NCBI RefSeq assembly: GCF_902477725.1 | Contig: NZ_CABSIF010000001.1 | Span: 62,001 to 126,000, forward strand | Reading direction: 5' to 3' | Length of the DNA: 64,000 nt | DNA from: an uncultured Desulfovibrio sp. | Lineage (GTDB): Bacteria; Desulfobacterota; Desulfovibrionia; Desulfovibrionales; Desulfovibrionaceae | Shown here: positions 7,179-15,592 of the stretch, piece after piece | Position numbering within the stretch: position 1 is the first letter of the stretch | Layout of the letters: each line of letters starts with the position of its first letter | Notes under the pieces: model-generated | The model's database searches: none | Told to the model about the DNA's origin: nothing | The model's input: only the letters and a program-made list of their open reading frames with translations | Translations under genes and position numbers: made by a program

Positions 7179-8093
7179 CTATTTTTGCGCGGCAGGCGTA
7201 TTTTTATAAATCCAGGTGCTAACAGCAGTAACCGCTTGTCCTTCTATACCCAAAAAGCCGTGCGCAGACATGCCCTGGCAAGCGTCGGCAATGGCATCCC
7301 CGTGCGAAAGAGCTATCACATCCTTGCGGGGTGCGTTTTTGAAGACGCGCTGCAAACCGGCCACGCCGGAATACGGGCTGACCTTACAGGCATCCTGCTC
7401 ATTGTGCAGAATAAGAACGGGGATGGAAATGCGCCCCAGATCCGCATTGTAGATGGTGCCGGAATTCTTTTTGCTGCTCTGCGTAACAGTGGAGCTGACC
7501 ACCAGGGCATCGGCATTGCCGTGCTCCAGCCGCGCGGCGGTGTTGGCCGCGGATATGGTGCCCCTGCTGGTTCCCACCAGCACCACGGGCACATGCCACT
7601 GTTTACGCACAAATTCCATGACCATAGCGGCATCCTGAGCCTGCTCCGCGCTTGTGCGGTAACTGTTGGCGCTCTGGTTGCTTATGCCTGTCGGCACATC
7701 CAGCAGCACCGCCACCAGGCCCTCCCTGGCAAAGAGTTCTCTGGAGCGGGCCAAAAAATTTCCCTGAAGGCTTGTCTGATCCCCATTTTCCGTCAGCCCC
7801 AGGCAGCCGTTATCGCCCGCAAAAAGGATCACGGCGGCCTTTGGCTGTGCGGGCACATCCACCAGAGCGCGCAGTGCACCCTGCTTGGCGGTTTGCCACT
7901 GCACAAAAAGGCGCTCGGGTGATGTGGAAAGTTTTTTCTGCACCGCGCTCTGAGCATCTGCGCTCCAGGCTGGGCCACACAACACGCTCAACAGTATTCC
8001 ACAAAAAAGGCACAGGGCAAAAAAAGGCTTCCACCCCTGCGCATTTTGACGCGCTGTCAGGGGCACTGACGAATCTGAGCCAATACCGATCAT
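7179..8093 (-). CDS. Exported alpha/beta-hydrolase
   Basis: This 304-residue protein has a long N-terminal hydrophobic stretch (about residues 22-44, ending near PAWSA) that looks like a signal peptide or anchor, so it probably acts outside the cytoplasm. The body fits the alpha/beta-hydrolase fold: a beta strand then VLVGTSRGTI gives the nucleophile elbow with Ser176. An NEQDACKVSPY segment holds the likely acid, and ALSHGDAIAD the likely histidine. The substrate cannot be told. The start was chosen for its GGAAGG site eight bases upstream; a longer in-frame reading begins 35 codons earlier without one. It is a single gene with its own terminator, divergent from uvsE. Confidence 0.8.
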   Translation of the reverse strand: MIGIGSDSSVPLTARQNAQGWKPFFALCLFCGILLSVLCGPAWSADAQSAVQKKLSTSPERLFVQWQTAKQGALRALVDVPAQPKAAVILFAGDNGCLGLTENGDQTSLQGNFLARSRELFAREGLVAVLLDVPTGISNQSANSYRTSAEQAQDAAMVMEFVRKQWHVPVVLVGTSRGTISAANTAARLEHGNADALVVSSTVTQSSKKNSGTIYNADLGRISIPVLILHNEQDACKVSPYSGVAGLQRVFKNAPRKDVIALSHGDAIADACQGMSAHGFLGIEGQAVTAVSTWIYKNTPAAQK

Positions 8094-8301
8094 TGCGCCT
8101 TCCTGTTGTATCTGGCGATCACCGCCGCTCCAGAATCCCTGAGTGTCGCTGCCCTGCCCAGCGCCAGCAGCGCCATATTGTCCACAAATGCCCTTCATTG
8201 TGTAAGGAAACCGTTAAGGAACCCCTGCGTGGTGCAAACTGGCACTGCTGCCGCTGTAGTATCCCCGCCCCCATTGTGGTTTGGTGCAAATCCGCTACAG
8301 T

Positions 8302-9561
8302 ATGCCCATGATACGTTATGGATTTGCCTGCAAGACCATCGGGGTGCCCGGCGCTGACTTGAGCGCTCTTACCCTTGCCAGAGCCACGCCCGAAAACATG
8401 CTCGCCGTGTGCCGCCACAACCTGCGCGCTCTGGGAGTCATGCTGCGCTACTGCGCCTCGGCGCGCATCCCCCTGATGCGCATCAGCTCGGACATCATCC
8501 CGCTGGCCTCGCACCCGCAAAACACATTTGAATGGCGTGCCCGGCTGCACGAGGAATTTAAGGCACTACGCGCCGTGCTGGAGGAAACCGGCATCCGGGT
8601 TTCCATGCATCCCGGTCAGTACACGGTGCTGAACTCCCCTCGGCTGGATGTGGTGGAGCACGCCGTTGCCGATCTTGTATTCCATGCCGACTTTCTTGAC
8701 GCGTTGGGGGCGGACGGCAGCGCCCGCATAGTGCTGCACCTCGGCGGGGGCTATGGCGACAAGGCATCCGCCCTCGCACGGCTGGCGGAAAATCTGTTGG
8801 CCCTGCCGCCGCATGTGCTGGCCCGCATCTCGCTTGAAAATGATGAGCGCACCTTCACCATTGAAGATGCCCTGCACATCTGCGGAAAATGCGGCATGCC
8901 CGCGATCTTTGACGTTTTTCACCATTCCCTAAACGCCCCGGCAAAGGGAAATCTGGCGTACTGGCTTGATCGCGCCATGGAGAGCTGGACCCCACAGCAT
9001 GGCCGCCCCAAACTGCACTATAGCCAGCAGCTTGCAGGCGGCAAACCGGGCATGCACTCGCGCACCATTGCCATGCGGGGATTTATGGAATTTCATCAGT
9101 CGCTGGGGCAGCGCGAGCTGGATGTGATGCTGGAGGTGAAGGACAAAAACCTTTCAGCCGAAAAGTGCATCCAGCTTACCAATCCAGGGCTGACGCGGCA
9201 GGAGCTTACGGCCCAGTGGGCCAGATACAAGTATCTGGTGCTGGAGAGGGATCAGGCCGCCTACACGGGCATACGCGCTCTGCTCAAGGCGGAAACGCCC
9301 GATGCCAAGGGTTTTTATGCGCTGGTGGAGCAGGCGATGGAAAAGGGACTTTACGGCCCGCAAGCCCGCAATGCCGCAGAGCATGTGTGGGGCTATGTGG
9401 ACAAGCTGGCCTCTCCCGCAGAAAAAAAGCGCGCCCTGGCGGGCATGGCAGAGCTGCAAAACGGCATTGCCGCCCTGCCGCGCGTCAAACGCCTGCTGCT
9501 GACACTGGCCGAGCGGCATAAGGTGGAATACCTGCTGCACAGCATCTATTTTTATGTGTAG
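8302..9561 (+). CDS. uvsE: UV DNA damage endonuclease (UvsE/UVDE family)
   Basis: UVDE enzymes nick DNA directly 5' of UV photoproducts and some other lesions, starting an alternative excision repair. The N-terminal 290 or so residues hold the family's TIM-barrel metal-binding motifs: MRISSDIIPLASH, RVSMHPGQYTVLNSP, VLHLGGGYGDK, ISLENDERTFT and FDVFHHSLN. The protein is about 419 residues, some 100 longer than typical bacterial UvsE. The extra C-terminal part is helical and has no motif I know. Two closely spaced ATGs (8302 and 8308) could each be the start, and neither has a clear ribosome site. Confidence 0.92.
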   Translation: MPMIRYGFACKTIGVPGADLSALTLARATPENMLAVCRHNLRALGVMLRYCASARIPLMRISSDIIPLASHPQNTFEWRARLHEEFKALRAVLEETGIRVSMHPGQYTVLNSPRLDVVEHAVADLVFHADFLDALGADGSARIVLHLGGGYGDKASALARLAENLLALPPHVLARISLENDERTFTIEDALHICGKCGMPAIFDVFHHSLNAPAKGNLAYWLDRAMESWTPQHGRPKLHYSQQLAGGKPGMHSRTIAMRGFMEFHQSLGQRELDVMLEVKDKNLSAEKCIQLTNPGLTRQELTAQWARYKYLVLERDQAAYTGIRALLKAETPDAKGFYALVEQAMEKGLYGPQARNAAEHVWGYVDKLASPAEKKRALAGMAELQNGIAALPRVKRLLLTLAERHKVEYLLHSIYFYV

Positions 9562-9562
9562 C

Positions 9563-9594
9563 AAAAAAATCGGCGCAGGGCAGAACCGTGCGCC
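9563..9594 (-). terminator. Terminator of the GNAT operon
   Basis: A GGCGCA/TGCGCC stem between two convergent genes is followed on the minus strand by seven T residues, ending the leftward 10915-9603 operon. The plus direction has only A residues after the stem, so uvsE is not obviously served. Confidence 0.65.
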
Positions 9595-9602
9595 AAAAAA
9601 TG

Positions 9603-10124
9603 TCAGGCTGTTTCGCCCTGCCACTCCATGTGCAGCAGGGGATAGGGATTGCCCTGCCCGTCCAGAGCAGACCGCCCCACCACCTTGAAACCCTGCCGCT
9701 CATAAAAAGTCAGAGCCTGCGGATTCTGTTCGTTCACGTCCAGCGTCAGCCGTGGATGCAAAGCCCGCATATGCTCCAGAAGCGCCCCGCCCACACCGTG
9801 ACGGAAGCAGCGCGGTTCAACAAAGAGCATCTCCACCTGCGCGCCGTTGCAGCCAATAAAGCCCGCCAATATGCTGCCCGCTGCGTGTTGCGCGGGTGCA
9901 GCCTGCGCGCAAGGCGCAAGCTCCGCCACCCATAGAATTTCTACGCCCGGCAGGTAGGCGTTGCGCACATCATGGAACAGGCGTTCCACCTCGCCGGAAG
10001 GCAAAAAATGGTGGGTGGCCTCCACGCTGCGCCGCCACAAATCCGCCAAGGCCGCATGGTCGCAGGCCGTTGCCTGCCGGATGCGCAATGTCTGCAAAAG
10101 AGCCTTTTCGTCAGCGCCGCTCAT
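9603..10124 (-). CDS. GNAT-family N-acetyltransferase
   Basis: The 173-residue protein matches small GNAT acetyltransferases, which move an acetyl group from acetyl-CoA to an amine. Seen are the N-terminal IRQATACDHAALADLWRRS segment, the strand VEMLFVEPRCF leading into the acetyl-CoA pyrophosphate-binding loop (RHGVGGALLEHM), and the C-terminal NEQNPQALTFYERQGF helix. It resembles the YjaB/PhnO type with an aromatic THHFLP near residue 38. The start overlaps the stop of the upstream small membrane protein as ATGA, so the two are translationally coupled. The acceptor substrate is unknown. Confidence 0.87.
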   Translation of the reverse strand: MSGADEKALLQTLRIRQATACDHAALADLWRRSVEATHHFLPSGEVERLFHDVRNAYLPGVEILWVAELAPCAQAAPAQHAAGSILAGFIGCNGAQVEMLFVEPRCFRHGVGGALLEHMRALHPRLTLDVNEQNPQALTFYERQGFKVVGRSALDGQGNPYPLLHMEWQGETA

Positions 10125-10435
10125 CGAACATTCTGATGAGCAACCCCGGCCAGCAGCCCGGCGGTGCGGTCGACACGCAGGGGCGGCACCTGGCTTTGCA
10201 CTTCGAGGGTAAACTGCTCCTTGACCAGCTGACCGCTGTCGAGCAGGGCGCGGGCGCGAGCCTCTCGGTCAGGTGCGGCAGAAGCCACCGCTGAGGGCGA
10301 CTGCTCATGCCCCTTGGCATACTTGGGCGAAAAATGTCTTTCGACCAGCGCCACGCAAACCGTGTAGGCCACAAAAACCACTGTTACCCCGCCGAGAAAC
10401 AGCGCCGTGCGCAACAACATCTTAAGCGTTTCCAT
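10121..10435 (-). CDS. Small single-pass membrane protein, unknown function
   Basis: A 104-residue protein with one strong hydrophobic segment (about residues 8-30) followed by a polar, alanine-rich tail that would lie on one side of the membrane. A GGGAG site stands eight bases before the ATG, and the gene ends overlapping the GNAT start. I do not recognise the family. It is transcribed between a MOSC-domain gene (21 bases upstream) and the acetyltransferase, so the three probably form one operon. Confidence 0.65.
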   Translation of the reverse strand: METLKMLLRTALFLGGVTVVFVAYTVCVALVERHFSPKYAKGHEQSPSAVASAAPDREARARALLDSGQLVKEQFTLEVQSQVPPLRVDRTAGLLAGVAHQNVR

Positions 10436-10456
10436 ACATCTCCCGACCTGAACGTG

Positions 10457-10915
10457 TTATGCAGGCGCGGCTTCCCCGGCAGAGGGAGCCAGTACTTCCA
10501 TCATGTCGCCCGTGCGCACAGCGCCGCCGTGCAGCACTTTGGCAAATACGCCCTGGGTGGGCATGATGCATTCGCCCATGGTGTGGAATATCTGGCAATG
10601 ACTGTGGCATTCCTTGCCGATCTGCGTAACTTCCAGCAGCACGTCATGACACGCAATGCGGGTTCCCACCGGCAGAGCGGCAAAATCAATACCGTCCACT
10701 ATCAGATTTTCTCCAAAACAGCCGTTGGCGACCAGAGCGCCCCGCGCCTTGAAGGCCTCAATGGCCTGCCACGAAAGCAGGCTGACCTGCCGGTGCCAGT
10801 TGCCCGCATGAGCATCACCTTCAATGCCATGATTTTCAATAATATTTGCCTGATCCACGGCCTTTTTGGCCGTGCCTTTTTTCTGACTGGTGCAAATGGC
10901 TATGATCTTGCCCAT
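10457..10915 (-). CDS. MOSC-domain protein
   Basis: This 152-residue protein consists almost entirely of one MOSC domain, a beta-barrel found in molybdenum cofactor sulfurases and in stand-alone proteins that handle the pterin cofactor or sulfur. Seen are the GIEGDAHAGNWHRQVSLLS segment, FGENLIVDGIDFAALPVGTR and GKECHSHCQIF with the conserved cysteine, then IMPTQGVFAKVLHGGAVRTGD. Stand-alone MOSC proteins are common in Desulfovibrio. A role in molybdenum or tungsten enzyme maturation would suit the nap operon nearby, but there is no direct link. An AAAGGAAAT site precedes the ATG. Confidence 0.88.
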   Translation of the reverse strand: MGKIIAICTSQKKGTAKKAVDQANIIENHGIEGDAHAGNWHRQVSLLSWQAIEAFKARGALVANGCFGENLIVDGIDFAALPVGTRIACHDVLLEVTQIGKECHSHCQIFHTMGECIMPTQGVFAKVLHGGAVRTGDMMEVLAPSAGEAAPA

Positions 10916-11161
10916 ACTACATTTCCTTTACTGTCTTTATGCCTTGCCGCCTGCAAACGGCTGCCCGCAGTCTGCCCCAGATAGGCGGCTGCGTCCAGTC
11001 AGGCGGCAAGCCTGCTGCCAGACACATCATGTGTGCTTGTCCACCCGCCAGATCGCCGTGGGCGAAAAGCCAAGCAAACAGGCGCGTGAGCAGTGGAACC
11101 ATCTAATAACACTATTTACGTAGGTTATCACAGCCCGCGCGCGCCGCCAAGGTGAGCCGCC

Positions 11162-14100
11162 TCAGTAATTATACTTCCAGGTCAGGCCACCCTTGGTGCT
11201 CTGCTGCTCGGTGCGCAGTTCAAGGTTGGCCTTTGGGGTCAGTTCCAGCTGAATCACAAAGGCGGTTGTGCCCTGCTTGGCACCCTGCTGTACGCCCACA
11301 TAAATATCTTCTGTGAGGTACTTGCCCATCTCCACCGAGCTGCCCGCAGCCATGCCCTCGCCGCCTTGGCCCGACTGGCCCGTCCCGTTTGTGCCGGAAG
11401 CGCCGGAATTGAAGCGCAGCACATCGACGCCCAGCGCCTGACGTGCAGAATCCAGCACACCACTGCCTCCGCTGCCCGAGCCAAATCCGGCCAGTTGCGC
11501 CACTGCGGCGGCCAGCCGCAAATTTTCGAACCGCCCAAGTTCGCTGGCACTTTTGCCAAAAAGTATCTGGGCCAGAATTTCATCGCGCGGCATTTCAGGG
11601 TCACTGCTCAGGATCAATTGCATTTTGCGCACAGTGCCCACAATGCTGATATTGGCCATGAGCGCAGGAGTCTGAGTGGTCAGCATGATATCCAGCAAGG
11701 GGTTGGATACAGCCCCGCCGCCAAAGGTCACAGCGCCCCGCGCCAGCTTGAAATTTTTGCCCAGAATATCAAGGCTGCCTTTTACCGCGCTAAGCTGGCC
11801 GGAGATCAGCGGTTCTGCGGGTGTGCCGCCCACATGCATGTCTGCCTTCCACTCGCTCTTGAGGCCAAACCCTTCCACGACAAAACGGCCGGGGATGACA
11901 ATGCGCAAGTCCAACAGGCCCGCATTGCCGCCAGAGACGGGAGCCGTTGAGGTTGGGGCAGCAACAGCAGAGGATGCGGCCTTTTTCCCCTGCGGCACGG
12001 CAGGCGTGGGCGGTTCATACCCGGCTCTGGCCCAGGCGGGCGAAACCTCGCTGATGGGCAAGGTGGTGATGCTGCCGCCCACATCAAGATTGTTAAGCAG
12101 CACAAGGCCCTGATTCACGGTAACTGTTCCACGTACTTGGGGCGCTGCGGCACTGCCAGCCACAGAAGTCTGCGCGGAGAATTCCACGCGGATGTCGCGG
12201 CGGCGCAGGGGACGCAGATGGTCAACCACGGCCTTGAAATCAAGCATACTGCCGTCAAGCCTGCCCTGCCCGGTGATGCGCGCTGTACCGCCCTGCCCGT
12301 CGGCTGCGCCGAGGTTCAGACGGGCAAGCCCCAATGCGCCGCCGCGGCCTTCTTCAAGATCAAGCCGCAGGTTGATGCCCGTGAGCAGCACGCCGTACTG
12401 CAAATTTTCGTAACGGGTGTCGTCCATGCGCACAAAACCCTTCGGGGCCGGGGCCTCAAGGCTGCCGCCCACATCAAGCGAAAGCACAAGCCGCCCCGCA
12501 AGCCGCTGGTCGGCCACAGGCATCAGGCTCCACAAGGGGGCCACGGCTCCGTTCCAGCGCACTGACGCGCGCAACGGCCCCTGCATGTTCGGGCTCGGCA
12601 ATCCGTCCGGCCCGAAAAGAAGGGGCAAACGTGCCTCTACCCGGCATTCCGTACCGCCCAGAGCCGCCACCGTGGCCTGATCCGGCACGAGGCGCAGGGC
12701 CAGAGCGCCGCCGCCAGCGTTGTCCCTCTCCAGCTTTCCGGTCAGCGCAAGGTTCATGGGTTTGAGCGCCGCACCCGGCACCACAAGACCGCGCACGTCA
12801 ACGCGCAGATCCCCTCCGGGTTGGGCCGGGGTGCCGGTAAGCCTCGCGCTGGCCTCAAGCTCGCCCTTGGGCAAGGCCGGGATCAGCACATGCCAGGGCG
12901 TGAGCGAAAGATGTTCAAGCGTAAGCCGCATATCAAGCTTTTCCGGCCCAAGGGCGGCCTGCGCCCGTAACCTGCCGGAAGGCTTCATGGCTACATCAAG
13001 ACCGCTGACCGCCAGATCCCCCGCGCCGTAGCGCATTGTGGCCCCTGCCGCCACGCGCAGGCCCAGCTTTTGCGCGGGCAGGTCAAGATCAAGACGGCGC
13101 AATTCAAGCAGGCCGGGCTGCCAGCGCACTGCGCAGCGCGTTGCGGCAAATCCGCTTGTTTCGAGGCTGGCCTCCAATGGCCCGAATATGGAACCCTGCG
13201 CGCGCAGCTTGGCACCAAGGCGGATAGTCCCGCTGCGTACCCCGGCGAGGTCAAGCCGGGCGGCAAGCAGGCCCTTGCCGAGGGCATCAGTCAGCATCGC
13301 CTCGCCCTCCAAACCCTGGACTTCCACCGGCTGACCGTTGCCTGCCCGGTAGGCCAGCCGAGGCACACGCCAGCGAAGCGTTGCCTGCTGGGTGTACGCG
13401 ACCTGCGGAGCCGGAGGCTGCATTGTCTGGGCCTGAGGATTCTGACCGGGGGGACTCTGAGCTGGCGGATTCTGAACTGATGAATCCTGGCCTGACGAAT
13501 TTTGAGCGGCTGTGGGCACCGCAGGTTCCGCCCGCTGCGAAACCAGTTCGAGGGCGAGTGCTGCGTCTCCGTCCAGCCGCACCCCCGGCAACATGGCTGA
13601 CAGCGCCTGCCAGTCGGCCACGCGCACATCCACCTTGCCGTCCACGCGGGGCATGCCGCCCGCCAGAGGCGGCAAAGGCAAAGCCGCAGCCAACTGACCG
13701 GAACCGGCAACGCCCAGCAACTGACATTGAAGATCACGCACGCCAGCGCGCAAAAGCCCATGCCCGTCTTCCCTGCCGTTCAGGGCAAAAAGCGTAGCGC
13801 CAAAGCGTTGGGGATGGCTATCCACCACGGCGGAGGCCTGCACTTTTACTGTCAGTTCCGCTGCCTGCTCCGCATCTTTTTGGCCGGGGGCTGACAGCTT
13901 TACTTGTGCCGGGGCTACACTTGTCTGCTTGAGAGCGCCAAGCAGCACTCGCCCCCAGTTGAGCGGCGTGGACGCCAGTTTCAGGGAAATATCCGCCAGG
14001 GCATGCCCACCCACATTCCACGCGGGGCAATCCAGCGCTATCCGCGTGTCTGGAGTTTGCAGCGGCCCCTTTGCCGTGATGCGCAACTGGGCGCGTTCCG

Positions 14101-15592
14101 GCAACAAGCCGCCGCTATTTGTGGAAGGGGCGGCGGCTGATGCGGGTGCGGACTTTTCAGCAGCGTCTTTTTCCGTATCAGCTTTCTCGCCAAGGCTGGC
14201 CTGAATATCCACATCCATAGGCCCGTCCAGCCACGAAGCGGCTCCGCCAGCGTCCCACTTTGCGTGCCCGGCAAGGTGCAGAGGCCCGGCTTCAACGTTG
14301 ATGCTCTCCAGCGCAGCGCTGGCCCCGACAGCTTCGCCGCCTGCGGCGGGAGCCGTCACGCGCGCCGCAAGGCGCAGCCGCGCATTGGCGCCTTCACGCA
14401 GCAAAACGGCAAGCCCACCCGATTCAGCGGGCTGATTATTGGCAGAAGATATTTTTACGGGGGAACTTTTGGGAGGGATTGCAGGAGAATCATCGGCAAC
14501 AGGGTCGGGAGATCTGCGCAGGATCGCGGCGAGCTCGGCGGCAGCATCAAGGCCAAGAACTTCACCCACGCGGGAGGGGGCAAGGGTAAGATGGGCTGTT
14601 GATTCCACCCCGTAGATTACCGCCCCGGCCACCTGTAGAGGGCTATCGTTCGCACACGCGATTCTGACCAGCAGGGATGCTTGCGCGCCCTGAGTTCCGG
14701 CCACCAAACTCAGGTTGGCTTCAAGACTGGCATCGGCAGCGGGGGTGTTTTGCCCTCTGCCCTGCGGCTCGGGATGCGACTCGGGATGCCTTTCGGGCAA
14801 TGTTGCGCCGGATGCCGCTGGTGGAACCTCTGGGGCAGAAGACGCACTTTTTTCAGCAGATGGCGCGGCACCCGTAGCGACTGGCGGAGTTTCATTCCGG
14901 GCATCGGCAGGAGCCTCCCCACCCAGCAAGGCCTGAGGCAAACGGGCATTGAGGATGTTCAGCCTTTCAAGGCGCACCTGCGGCAACCAGCTGGGCAAAC
15001 CGCCAAGCGAACGCAGGGCATCGCCCAACATGGTGCGCAAAGCCGCTTCAGTCAGAGGGGGCGCAGACGCAGGTTCCGGTGCGTCCGGCAGTATGGGCAG
15101 GCGCAGCAGTTGCGCGTCATTTACATATACGGAAGCAATACGCACGACCGAAGGCAGGGCGCGCCAGTCCCACTGCACGCGGCAGTCCGGCAGGCGCATC
15201 CACAGGCCGTCACCGTCGAACAGTTCCACACCAAGAGAAAATTCAAAGGGCAAAGAGCCGGAAAGATGGGTGATTCGCGCCCTCACCCCGGCAGGGGGCG
15301 CGCCGGATTCCGGCGCGGCTTCCATAGCCGTATTGATTTTTTCCGTCAGCCAACCCTGCACGGAGTCGCTGCGCAGGGCCGCGAGGGTTGCGGCAAGGGC
15401 AATCACGCACAGCAGCACGCACAGGCCCAGAGCCCAACCTGCGCGACTCAGCCACTTGCGAAAAGGGCCACGGCCCCCACCAGAGGGCTTCCTGTGACCG
15501 GGCTGGCCCGCACTGGGGGAAGCCTGGCCGCCCAGAGCGGCAGATGCGGAAGAAGAGGAAGACGGCGGGGCCGCGCTGTGTTCCTGATCCAT
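11162..15592 (-). CDS. tamB: TamB, translocation and assembly module inner-membrane subunit
   Basis: TamB spans the periplasm as a long beta-structured groove and works with TamA in outer-membrane assembly or lipid transport. The 1476-residue protein has an N-terminal membrane anchor (about residues 50-72), a very long repetitive beta-rich body, and the C-terminal DUF490 domain (LDIMLTTQTPALMANISIVG, then EMPRDEILAQILFGK), ending in Tyr-Asn-Tyr. Near residues 700-730 there is a low-complexity insert rich in Gln, Pro, Ser and Asn. The start overlaps the tamA stop by one base (TGATG), so the pair is translationally coupled. The assignment is secure from length, domain and partner. Confidence 0.93.
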   Translation of the reverse strand: MDQEHSAAPPSSSSSASAALGGQASPSAGQPGHRKPSGGGRGPFRKWLSRAGWALGLCVLLCVIALAATLAALRSDSVQGWLTEKINTAMEAAPESGAPPAGVRARITHLSGSLPFEFSLGVELFDGDGLWMRLPDCRVQWDWRALPSVVRIASVYVNDAQLLRLPILPDAPEPASAPPLTEAALRTMLGDALRSLGGLPSWLPQVRLERLNILNARLPQALLGGEAPADARNETPPVATGAAPSAEKSASSAPEVPPAASGATLPERHPESHPEPQGRGQNTPAADASLEANLSLVAGTQGAQASLLVRIACANDSPLQVAGAVIYGVESTAHLTLAPSRVGEVLGLDAAAELAAILRRSPDPVADDSPAIPPKSSPVKISSANNQPAESGGLAVLLREGANARLRLAARVTAPAAGGEAVGASAALESINVEAGPLHLAGHAKWDAGGAASWLDGPMDVDIQASLGEKADTEKDAAEKSAPASAAAPSTNSGGLLPERAQLRITAKGPLQTPDTRIALDCPAWNVGGHALADISLKLASTPLNWGRVLLGALKQTSVAPAQVKLSAPGQKDAEQAAELTVKVQASAVVDSHPQRFGATLFALNGREDGHGLLRAGVRDLQCQLLGVAGSGQLAAALPLPPLAGGMPRVDGKVDVRVADWQALSAMLPGVRLDGDAALALELVSQRAEPAVPTAAQNSSGQDSSVQNPPAQSPPGQNPQAQTMQPPAPQVAYTQQATLRWRVPRLAYRAGNGQPVEVQGLEGEAMLTDALGKGLLAARLDLAGVRSGTIRLGAKLRAQGSIFGPLEASLETSGFAATRCAVRWQPGLLELRRLDLDLPAQKLGLRVAAGATMRYGAGDLAVSGLDVAMKPSGRLRAQAALGPEKLDMRLTLEHLSLTPWHVLIPALPKGELEASARLTGTPAQPGGDLRVDVRGLVVPGAALKPMNLALTGKLERDNAGGGALALRLVPDQATVAALGGTECRVEARLPLLFGPDGLPSPNMQGPLRASVRWNGAVAPLWSLMPVADQRLAGRLVLSLDVGGSLEAPAPKGFVRMDDTRYENLQYGVLLTGINLRLDLEEGRGGALGLARLNLGAADGQGGTARITGQGRLDGSMLDFKAVVDHLRPLRRRDIRVEFSAQTSVAGSAAAPQVRGTVTVNQGLVLLNNLDVGGSITTLPISEVSPAWARAGYEPPTPAVPQGKKAASSAVAAPTSTAPVSGGNAGLLDLRIVIPGRFVVEGFGLKSEWKADMHVGGTPAEPLISGQLSAVKGSLDILGKNFKLARGAVTFGGGAVSNPLLDIMLTTQTPALMANISIVGTVRKMQLILSSDPEMPRDEILAQILFGKSASELGRFENLRLAAAVAQLAGFGSGSGGSGVLDSARQALGVDVLRFNSGASGTNGTGQSGQGGEGMAAGSSVEMGKYLTEDIYVGVQQGAKQGTTAFVIQLELTPKANLELRTEQQSTKGGLTWKYNY

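Noticed and set aside
10917..11102. A 61-codon frame upstream of the MOSC gene
   Set aside because: It overlaps the likely promoter area, has no known motif, and composition suggests chance.
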